A DNA stretch of 11,088 nucleotides from NCBI GenBank assembly GCA_028065135.1, contig JAPTWR010000198.1:1-11088 (forward strand). Reading direction: 5' to 3'. Source of the stretch: Acidithiobacillus sp. GTDB taxonomy: Bacteria; Pseudomonadota; Gammaproteobacteria; Acidithiobacillales; Acidithiobacillaceae. This document shows, in pieces, positions 6,018 to 11,088 of the stretch. Position 1 is the first letter of the stretch, and each line of letters opens with the position of its first letter. The notes beneath the pieces are model-generated. The model had not been told where the DNA came from, did not search any database, and saw only the letters and a list, made by a program, of their open reading frames with translations. Made by a program: the position numbers and the translations under genes.

Positions 6018-7210
6018 ACAGAAATCATGGGCAGCACCTGCTGATGGATGATTTTTCAGAAGGTTCCCCCAAGCTGAACCCTCATCCCGCCCGCTCCGCC
6101 TACGTCCGAAGCGCGACCAGGAACATGGCATCCTACCTGATCGACCTTGGCCCATTCTTTTCAGAGCCAAAGCGATTTCTGGAAGACCTGCGCGGGAGTG
6201 ACTTTGCGCCGAAGGGATACGACTGCAGCGCACAGGTGGCCATCCGCCTTATGCGCTGGTCGCAAAGCATCCAGTTGACCCCCCGACAAAATCACACGAT
6301 GAACCAGATCATCTCTGAGGCCATTCGGCGTGGAGCCGCGATCATCGAATCCAAAATCAGGACGGCTGAATGGTCTATACCAGATCATCGCGACGATCAT
6401 CACGATCTTGCCGTCACGGCGGCCACCAAGGCATTGCAGCACTTTACGGAGAAGCACGACCTGACAACGATGCCGCACCCCAATATGGCGATATTCGTTG
6501 ACGTGCACACCCGGTTTGCTTCCCGTGATGCCATGGAAGATTTCATTTATCGAAAACGGCTCAATGCGGAATTCGTGTTGCCCCACGAACCGACGTTCTC
6601 AAAAGCATCGCTGGAAAGAGCCATCCGGCAGAGGCGATCGGAGCTCAAGCATCTCTCCGGAGAAAAACGCCAGAAGAAAGTGCGGGAGCTGGAAAGATTG
6701 GAAGCCACACTGCATGGAGCGCGAACAGAGGTTCGCCTGGAATATGCGCTGGAAGAAAGGGGAGACCATGAGGCACGAGGCAGTAGCGAGCGACTTTCGC
6801 TGGAGGAGCAGGAGTCCATCGCGGTTGGAGGTATCGACCTGGAAGAGGAAGACGACAGTTATGAGATGCCCGCCAACCAGCGGGAGTTCCTGGATCTCCT
6901 GATTCAGGTGGGCAGGCAGCAAATCGCTGCAAGGCAGCTCATCCCTTACCTGGTCGAGGCCAGGGAGTACCGCGCCATTCTCGGTCTTCTTCGGGTGCTG
7001 AAGAAAACCGATGAAATCAGCCTTGAAGCAGGTTCGCTGCGTGAACTGCTGGGTAATCGAAACCTGGCCGATATTCGAAAGAAGGTCCTGCGCGTTGGCC
7101 GGGCCGACAGCCGTGAAGTGGTCTCCCTTTTCGAGTCATGCAAGACATACCTTCGTGGGGAGAATGATGAATGTAAGGTGCTGGCTGCACTACAGGTGGC
7201 TTCCGTATGA
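6014..7210 (+). CDS. Unknown 398-aa protein, faintly sigma-factor-like
   Basis: I do not recognise this protein with confidence. It is linked by ATGA overlaps to the helicase-loader gene before it and the methylase gene after it, so it is part of the replication operon. Residues 95-145 are helical and contain DHHDLAVTAATKALQHF, which recalls sigma region 2.1-2.2. Residues 175-245 are a highly charged, probably coiled-coil stretch (KRQKKVRELERLEATL). Residues 260-285 are acidic. Residues 305-362 end in a Leu/Arg-rich helical region (LRVLKKTDEISLEAGSLREL) that could be a helix-turn-helix like sigma region 4. There is no Walker motif, zinc site or membrane segment. A divergent sigma-like or primosome-accessory protein is possible; neither is shown. 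Confidence 0.8.
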   Translation: MNRNHGQHLLMDDFSEGSPKLNPHPARSAYVRSATRNMASYLIDLGPFFSEPKRFLEDLRGSDFAPKGYDCSAQVAIRLMRWSQSIQLTPRQNHTMNQIISEAIRRGAAIIESKIRTAEWSIPDHRDDHHDLAVTAATKALQHFTEKHDLTTMPHPNMAIFVDVHTRFASRDAMEDFIYRKRLNAEFVLPHEPTFSKASLERAIRQRRSELKHLSGEKRQKKVRELERLEATLHGARTEVRLEYALEERGDHEARGSSERLSLEEQESIAVGGIDLEEEDDSYEMPANQREFLDLLIQVGRQQIAARQLIPYLVEAREYRAILGLLRVLKKTDEISLEAGSLRELLGNRNLADIRKKVLRVGRADSREVVSLFESCKTYLRGENDECKVLAALQVASV

Positions 7211-8097
7211 GCGTGCATCCGCCATTCCCCTGGCTGGGTGGCAAGGGGAAACTGGCTGACCAGATTCTTGCCCGGCTTCCCGAGCCGTCGCGGGAGCTGA
7301 CCTATGTTGAACCCTTCTTTGGCGGCGGGGCGGTATTCTTTGCCCGTCGCCCCTCGGGCATCGAGGTCATCAACGATGCCAATGGCGAGATCGTGACCTT
7401 CTTCCGTGTGCTTCGTGACCACACGGATGAACTGATCCGGTATTTGCAGAACACCCCCTACTCGCGCCAGCTGTTTTATGAGTGGCGGGCCATTCCGGAC
7501 CCTGCAAGCCTGCCAGACCTCGAACGCGCCGCCCGGTTTTTCTATATCGCCCGGTCCGCGTTTGCCGCCGAATCCACCCGCAAAAATCCGGCGTGGGCCT
7601 TTGCCAAGGTTTTTGACAATAAGGCCCGGTCCATGGCCACCGTCATTGATTCGGAATTGCGATTGGTTCGGGATCGGCTGCGGTATGCGCTGATCGAGAA
7701 CGATGATGCCATTGCGGTGGTCCGGAGATTTGATAGCCCATCCGCCGTCATCTACTGTGATCCACCTTATCTCCAGTCTACCCGCAGAGACGGGCAGTAT
7801 GCCGATGAGATGACTGACCAGGATCACGAAAACCTGCTTCGGGTGCTCTGCGCATGTGATGCCTATGTCGCGATCTCCGGCTATCCCAGTGATTTATATG
7901 CGGGTCATTTGGAATCCGGGCAAGGATGGTCTTTTGTGGATATTGCCCACTCCTGTCATGCGAACCGGTCAGGGCAAGCCGGTGAAGATATTGATCGGGA
8001 GCGGACAGAAAGGATCTGGATGAATCCGCGCCTTACGCAGTGGTATGAGCGGCATGCTCCGCGCCAGTGCTCCCTGTTGGATCTGTGTGCAGTGTGA
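7207..8097 (+). CDS. dam: Dam-type DNA adenine methylase (D12 class)
   Basis: A 296-residue adenine-N6 methyltransferase of the D12/Dam class. Conserved motifs appear in family order: [10 protein letters not shown] (7-16), SAM-binding EPFFGGGAV (35-43), catalytic DPPY (185-188), and TERIWMNP (267-274) near the C-terminus. Residues 60-180 hold the target-recognition region. Phage relatives usually methylate GATC or a nearby motif; the exact site here cannot be read from the sequence. The ATG overlaps the previous stop as ATGA. In a replication operon such an enzyme can protect the element from host restriction or mark newly made DNA. No restriction partner gene is adjacent, which favours an orphan methylase. 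Confidence 0.92.
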   Translation: MSVHPPFPWLGGKGKLADQILARLPEPSRELTYVEPFFGGGAVFFARRPSGIEVINDANGEIVTFFRVLRDHTDELIRYLQNTPYSRQLFYEWRAIPDPASLPDLERAARFFYIARSAFAAESTRKNPAWAFAKVFDNKARSMATVIDSELRLVRDRLRYALIENDDAIAVVRRFDSPSAVIYCDPPYLQSTRRDGQYADEMTDQDHENLLRVLCACDAYVAISGYPSDLYAGHLESGQGWSFVDIAHSCHANRSGQAGEDIDRERTERIWMNPRLTQWYERHAPRQCSLLDLCAV

Positions 8098-8115
8098 CCC
8101 ACTCCCGATCTATAC

Positions 8116-8138
8116 CGAACCGAAAAAAGAACGGTTCG
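8116..8138 (+). promoter_or_regulatory. Hairpin upstream of ssb
   Basis: CGAACCG (8116-8122) and CGGTTCG (8132-8138) form a 7-bp stem around a 9-nt A-rich loop. It lies 10 bases before the ssb ribosome site AAGGAG. There is no U-run after it, so it is not a usual terminator. It may shape translation of ssb or be a binding site. Confidence 0.35.
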
Positions 8139-8159
8139 TCATCTCTCAAGGAGAAAGTC

Positions 8160-8654
8160 ATGGCTGGAGTGAATAAAGTGATCTTGTTGGGCCATCTGGG
8201 GCGAGACCCGGAGATGCGGTACATGCCAGATGGGACGGCGGTCGCCAATATGACCATCGCCACGTCGGAGTCCTACAAGGATCGGGACGGCAACCGCCAG
8301 GAGCGTACCGAGTGGCACCGCGTTGCACTCTTCGCGAGGACGGCGGAAGTCGCCGGGGAGTATCTTCGCAAGGGGAGCCAGGCGTACGTCGAAGGGCGTA
8401 TCCGCACCAGAAAATGGACCGATAAGGACGGTCAGGAGCAGTATTCCACGGAGATCGTGGGCGATCGGCTCCAGTTGATCGGTGGGCGCCGCGCCGGGGC
8501 CGACGGCGGCAATCCAGCGCCACAGCATGGTGGTGGGGGTGGCGGGGACATGGGTGCTGCACCGATGGAGGAATTTGACGACGATATTCCGTTCATCACC
8601 AAGGCGGAAACCCTCTGCCAGCCGCGTCGACTGCTTCGTCGAGTGCAGTTCTGA
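8160..8654 (+). CDS. ssb: Single-stranded DNA-binding protein with extended C-terminus
   Basis: A 164-residue SSB that should coat single strands at replication forks. The OB-fold covers residues 1-112, with family signatures [23 protein letters not shown] and [12 protein letters not shown] Gly-rich linker follows (about 112-134), then the acidic tip EEFDDDIPF ending at residue 145. In ordinary SSBs this tip is the very end of the protein and docks partner enzymes. Here 19 further residues follow (ITKAETL to RRVQF), basic rather than acidic. ATG 8160 has AAGGAG six bases upstream. A 62-base gap separates it from the methylase gene. The extension could come from a lost stop codon or a small insertion; the OB-fold itself looks intact. 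Confidence 0.95.
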   Translation: MAGVNKVILLGHLGRDPEMRYMPDGTAVANMTIATSESYKDRDGNRQERTEWHRVALFARTAEVAGEYLRKGSQAYVEGRIRTRKWTDKDGQEQYSTEIVGDRLQLIGGRRAGADGGNPAPQHGGGGGGDMGAAPMEEFDDDIPFITKAETLCQPRRLLRRVQF

Positions 8655-8676
8655 GAATGCATAGGAGGTATCATAT

Positions 8677-8778
8677 ATGATTGAGTATGATAGGGCAGGC
8701 ATTGCGGCAGAGCATAGTCATCTCCTGACAATTTTCATTGATTCCTTAAAAATTTTGCATTGCCATATCATAGTTTGA
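8677..8778 (+). CDS. 33-aa ORF with strong ribosome site, possibly a truncated gene start
   Basis: ATG 8677 is preceded by AGGAGGT with seven bases of spacing, one of the best ribosome sites in the window. The peptide starts MIEYDRAGIAAEHSHLL and ends after 33 residues in AT-rich DNA with poor coding character from about 8730. The likeliest reading is the 5' stub of a gene that followed ssb in the replication operon and was cut off by a rearrangement. A genuine small peptide is also possible. Confidence 0.45.
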   Translation: MIEYDRAGIAAEHSHLLTIFIDSLKILHCHIIV

Positions 8779-8796
8779 CATATATTCGTCATTGTT

Positions 8797-8931
8797 ATGA
8801 CAACAAGCATCACCGAGGCCAAAGTTCTCACCATCAAGCAGGCCGCCGACTACTTAAAGGTCACTGAGCGGATGATCTACAGACTAGCCGCAGGCAAGAA
8901 AATCCCTGTCTACAGGGCCGTGCCCGTGTAG
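8797..8931 (+). pseudogene. N-terminal half of an excisionase-family HTH protein
   Basis: The 44-residue product contains a clear helix-turn-helix of the MerR/excisionase type (LTIKQAADYLKVTERMIYRL, then AAGKKIP). The wing expected after it (a Gly-Gly-Thr-Trp-type strand and a final helix) is missing, and TAG at 8929 closes the frame. Family members of this type are usually around 60-70 residues. The ATG lies about 16 bases after a TTGACA (8775-8780) in AT-rich DNA, with no ribosome site. The same reading frame continues after the TAG into the methylase fragment, so the stop or junction lies between two formerly separate pieces. Confidence 0.7.
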
Positions 8932-8979
8932 ACTGCTCCGCACATCCAAAATCGATCCAAAACACAAGGCACCAAGAAC

Positions 8980-9183
8980 GTGGCCCTCGCTTACGCCAAA
9001 GAAAATGCGCTTAACGCAATTTGTCCTTACTTCACGATGGTTCCGCTCGAGTACCCGAATCGGGTACTTGCCAAGCATCGAAAGGAAAAAGCCGTTGTGC
9101 TCGATCCATTTTGTGGCCGGGGCACCACCTTGTTCTCTGCGCGTAAATTTGGATTTTCTGCTTGGGGGATCGACTCATCGCCC
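8980..9183 (+). pseudogene. 5' fragment of a site-specific DNA methylase (N4/N6 class)
   Basis: About 68 residues of a DNA methyltransferase of the N-4/N-6 class. It includes a conserved N-terminal block (YAKENALNAICPYFTMVPLE) and the SAM-binding motif LDPFCGRGTT, then GFSAWGIDSSP. Homologues are several hundred residues long and carry a catalytic DPPY or SPPY motif, which is absent here. Coding similarity stops at about 9183, where the opposite strand begins to read as helicase. The coding character may begin slightly before the GTG at 8980, from about 8941. The product cannot be an active methylase. Confidence 0.75.
9050..9068. repeat. 19-bp near-perfect palindrome
   Basis: AGTACCCGA (9050-9058), a single A, then TCGGGTACT (9060-9068) form a 9-1-9 inverted repeat inside the methylase fragment. 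No role is evident. A dyad of this size in 11 kb can occur by chance. Confidence 0.5.
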
Positions 9184-9479
9184 GAGTGAAAGGTGCCGAG
9201 GTACATCTCGTTCAGATTGAACTTGATGTCCAGATCGGTAAGGCGGTTCGAGATGCGCGTGGTCAGCTCGCGCGCGGCCTTGTCGGTGAAGGTGACGACA
9301 AACAACGACTCCGGCGCGACGCCTTTCTGCGTGATGAGATAGACGATGCGCTCGACCAGCGTGAAGGTCTTGCCGGAGCCGGGGCCCGCGATGATGAGCA
9401 CCGGGCCTTCGGTGGTGAGGATGGCTTCGAGCTGCTGTGGGTTGGACTTGGATTGGAGGGCGGGCGCGCTAGCCGTCAT
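9183..9479 (-). pseudogene. 5' fragment of a UvrD/Rep-type helicase
   Basis: About 99 residues matching the N-terminus of superfamily 1A helicases: the Q-motif region SNPQQLEAIL, Walker A AGPGSGKT (31-38), motif Ia VVTFTDKAARELTTRI (61-76), and the YLGTFHS signature where the fragment stops. The remaining several hundred residues, including the Walker B and later helicase motifs, are absent. ATG 9479 follows GAGGGGGG about five bases upstream. At 9183 the sequence switches to the oppositely oriented methylase fragment. Family members occur in DNA repair and in many defence systems; the parent gene's role is unknown. Confidence 0.82.
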
Positions 9480-9509
9480 TCTACCCCCCTCGCTGTCATC
9501 TACCGTCAC

Positions 9510-9597
9510 CTTGCCAATGCGACTAGCAATCCACTGATCCAGTTCGCCCTATCTGAAGCACCATGTGCCACCAAGCAGTGCAGCATAATTAATTTCT
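9510..9597 (-). pseudogene. C-terminal half of an excisionase-type HTH protein, decayed
   Basis: Just upstream of the helicase fragment and in the same frame, the minus strand reads LLGGTWCFR, a TAG (9549-9551), then GELDQWIASRI. This is the usual wing and last helix of excisionase-type HTH proteins (a GGTWRF-like strand, then an acidic residue, Asp and Trp-Ile). The in-frame stop and missing N-terminal part mark it as broken. It complements the half-protein at 8797-8931 but lies on the other strand. Confidence 0.5.
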
Positions 9598-9960
9598 GCA
9601 ATTTTATTTCGAGTCAACGCCGTTTAGCTTACCGCAGAAGTTTATGGTATACCACACGCAGCCTTGCTCATTGGCGGTTGGCGCTGATCTGTAAGCCTGG
9701 CACCGGGACTCCCATCATTTATTTGCGCAGAGATAGTTTCTCATGCCTTCACTCTATGCTGAGTCGGTTGGGTAGAACGCAAGATAAAGAAGGGGTAACG
9801 TGCAGGCATCCTGCGCAATATCAACGCGTTGGCAACGGCTCGCGCCTTCCGCTTCGCTCTGGCACGCCCGTTGCGACCCACCCCGGCGGCTAGCCCACGC
9901 TCCGATACCCGCCCTGAGCATGATCTATACCCTCCCATCAGCACGCACGGGAGTATCGCC
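9598..9960. other. Non-coding stretch without recognised gene
   Basis: No convincing ORF, RNA gene or complete IS is seen here. It includes AT-rich DNA near 9598-9610 and a 10-bp palindrome TGGTATACCA (9645-9654). The first part probably belongs to the decayed HTH/helicase remnant. The last 60 bases are the leader of the acyltransferase gene. Confidence 0.5.
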
Positions 9961-10350
9961 ATGCCGGGTCACCTGATCCTTGTCCGTCCTCATGCGTCTT
10001 TACTGGACGGCCCTGTCATTGCCCGTTACCTGCATCAGATGGGTGGACATTGCGGCTACCTGTTCGCCGTCGATCCAGATTATGCCCGCCATCCTTTCTG
10101 GCGAAGGGCGCTGACCTGGTATGGCAGGGTCCACGGCCACCAGCGCATGGTCGCCCTTGACCAACGATCACCCATGGCGCTTCGGGTGATTCTGCGCACC
10201 CTGGAGGCGGGCCACGGGGTGGTGCTGTTCCCGCAGGGAACGGGCATTTCCAACCCAGAACGCTCAGACTTGCCCGGAGCATTTTGGCTAGGTCAAAAAT
10301 CCCGATGCCAGATCACCGAGATTCGTCTGGATCATTCCCGCTGGACTCCT
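9961..10350 (+). pseudogene. PlsC-like acyltransferase, 3' end lost
   Basis: The sequence from ATG 9961 reads as a lysophospholipid acyltransferase domain. It has the H-x4-D catalytic motif PHASLLDGP (His11, Asp16), the block RVHGHQRMVAL, and FPQGTGISNPER (90-101), a variant of the FPEGTR motif. These enzymes acylate lysophosphatidate at the inner membrane. The frame stays open to 10413, giving 150 residues. After about residue 130 (the HSRWTP motif) it stops resembling the family and the opposite strand reads as transposase. The C-terminal third is therefore missing. No strong ribosome site is seen before ATG 9961. It is probably a non-functional remnant. Confidence 0.62.
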
Positions 10351-10351
10351 C

Positions 10352-10470
10352 AAGTGGCGTATCAGGGACGTGACCGCGCGCCACTCGGGGGCAGCCTGAA
10401 ATTCCCTCAATAAGTCCCCGGAGGTGAACTGGGCGCCCTGATCGGTACAGAAGATCTCAGGTGGGTCCGT
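10352..10470 (-). mobile_element. IS3-family transposase (OrfB) fragment
   Basis: On the minus strand this reads DPPEIFCTDQGAQFTSGDLL, the well-known block around the second catalytic Asp of IS3-family DDE transposases (TDQGSQFTS in typical members). The frame continues upstream for about ten codons that resemble the family poorly, and downstream the match is lost within about 15 residues. No terminal inverted repeats or target duplication were found. It is a short relic abutting the broken acyltransferase gene. Confidence 0.68.
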
Positions 10471-10573
10471 TACGCTGTAACGACTCCTCCGGGCATCGAG
10501 GCAAAATCCGTAAAACCCCAGTTTGGGACGTCATGGAAAAATGGTGCTGGATGCGGCGGATTAACCGAGTCCG

Positions 10574-11088
10574 TCAGATCGCTACCTTCCACTCCCGCAA
10601 CTGGCCGACGGTCTGTGTCAGTCCCTGCTTGAGCAGCGTGTCCAGATACTCGTCAACCGTCTTGGGCGGGTTCTTCAGCGATCGTCGATGGTTGGCCGCC
10701 GCTTCGCACACTCGGGCTGCGTGCAGATCCAGCAGATCGAAGATGAAGTCGTCTGGATGCTGGGCGGTCAGGTTGTAGGGTTTGAGCCGTTCCGGCGGGA
10801 AATCCTTCAGGTTGAACGTCACGATCAGGCTGGCGCCGCCGTGAATGGCGGCGGCAACTACATGCCGGTCATCGGCGTCCGGCAACTCGACGGACGGGAT
10901 CAGATGCTCGAAGCCGGTGACCAGACTGTCGCGGACGTGGGCGTTCATCAGCAACCGCGTCCGCTCCAGGTCTTCGGCCTTCAGATCTGGCCGCTGCTTC
11001 AGAACGTTACGCGTCCACTCGTCGTGGATCATGTCCGTCCAACGCGCCCGGTACAGATCGGTCAGCGCCAGGCGCATCAGCAGGTCGC
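10574..11088 (-). CDS. PIN-domain toxin (VapC-like), 5' end outside window
   Basis: At least 171 residues of a PIN-domain ribonuclease. The frame is open to the window edge, with Leu-Leu-Met codons before the first internal ATG at 11077. The N-terminal strand carrying the first catalytic Asp therefore lies outside. Visible family features are WTDMIHDEWTRNVL, an acidic patch PDADDRHVVAAAI with active-site Asp residues, and ASLIVTFNLKDFP, followed by a C-terminal helical extension. Such toxins cleave RNA and are held off by a small DNA-binding antitoxin, usually encoded just upstream, here beyond 11088. It reads intact in the part seen and is separated from the IS relic by about 100 bases. It may be a stabilising module of the island or part of the host flank. 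Confidence 0.85.
   Translation of the reverse strand, partial: DLLMRLALTDLYRARWTDMIHDEWTRNVLKQRPDLKAEDLERTRLLMNAHVRDSLVTGFEHLIPSVELPDADDRHVVAAAIHGGASLIVTFNLKDFPPERLKPYNLTAQHPDDFIFDLLDLHAARVCEAAANHRRSLKNPPKTVDEYLDTLLKQGLTQTVGQLREWKVAI

Noticed and set aside
6946..7827. 293-codon minus-strand frame opposite the unknown 398-aa gene and methylase
   Set aside because: It is antisense to the methylase motifs and spans two coupled genes; no domain seen.
8615..8650. CGTCGA repeats near the end of ssb as a terminator
   Set aside because: The stem is only about 5 bp and no T-run follows.
8965..8975. GGCACCA, possible right-end copy of the tRNA-Phe 3' end
   Set aside because: Only 7 bases match and neighbouring T-arm bases do not, so it is chance; no direct repeat of the tRNA end was found in the window.
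9645..9654. Palindrome TGGTATACCA as an operator or promoter
   Set aside because: No gene start lies suitably nearby, no partner site occurs, and the region is a decayed intergenic stretch.
2528..9960. Shared 14-mer CGCACGGGAGTATC near 2528 and 9948
   Set aside because: One 14-base repeat in 11 kb is within chance expectation, and the flanks do not match.
1..11088. CRISPR array or rRNA gene
   Set aside because: No regularly spaced direct repeats with unique spacers and no rRNA-like sequence were seen.

Overview
The window looks like the left end of an integrated, phage-derived element in a proteobacterium. Moderate GC content and the gene families would fit an Acidithiobacillus-like or other gammaproteobacterial host, but that is inference from recall, not shown by the sequence. 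It opens inside a tRNA-Phe(GAA) gene. The integrase gene faces the tRNA and ends 6 bases from it, the usual layout of an attachment-site boundary.

Left arm (52-2852, all leftward): a tightly packed operon of seven genes. Four are small unknown genes (77, 65, 77 and 77 aa). They are followed by a HAD-family phosphatase, an excisionase-like helix-turn-helix protein and a tyrosine integrase. Five of the six gene junctions are overlaps or gaps of 28 bases or less, and the remaining one (excisionase/integrase) is a 151-base overlap. A consensus-quality promoter (TTGACA, 16 bp, TATAAT on the minus strand) drives the operon and is covered by inverted repeats.

Switch (2853-4036): an XRE/S24 CI-type repressor (leftward) and a YdaS/Cro-like regulator (rightward) diverge from back-to-back promoters. 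A 13-bp sequence shared (12/13) between the Cro-side promoter and the leftward operon promoter is the likely common operator. The Cro promoter places its start site on the ATG, so its mRNA is probably leaderless.

Right arm (4033-8654, all rightward): a replication module. It comprises a 44-aa ORF, a DUF1376-type replication initiator, a DnaC-like helicase loader, a large unknown protein with a faint sigma-factor look, a Dam-type adenine methylase and SSB. Inside the initiator gene, 13 copies of GAAACG (both strands) and a 38-nt purine-only tract lie within about 140 bp. This strongly resembles a lambda-O-like internal origin. The SSB carries 19 residues after its normal C-terminal DDDIPF tip. 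No capsid, terminase, tail or lysis gene is visible, so the element could be a satellite or a replicating integrative island, or structural genes may lie outside the window.

Right flank (8655-11088): a scrap zone. It holds a 33-aa ORF with a strong ribosome site, half of an HTH protein, the 5' piece of a DNA methylase butted head-on against the 5' piece of a UvrD-like helicase, the C-terminal half of another HTH protein, a 3'-damaged PlsC-like acyltransferase, an IS3-type transposase fragment, and a PIN-domain (VapC-like) toxin gene running off the window. This looks like deletions through a defence-type island. No second copy of the tRNA-Phe end was found, so the right boundary of the element is not defined here.
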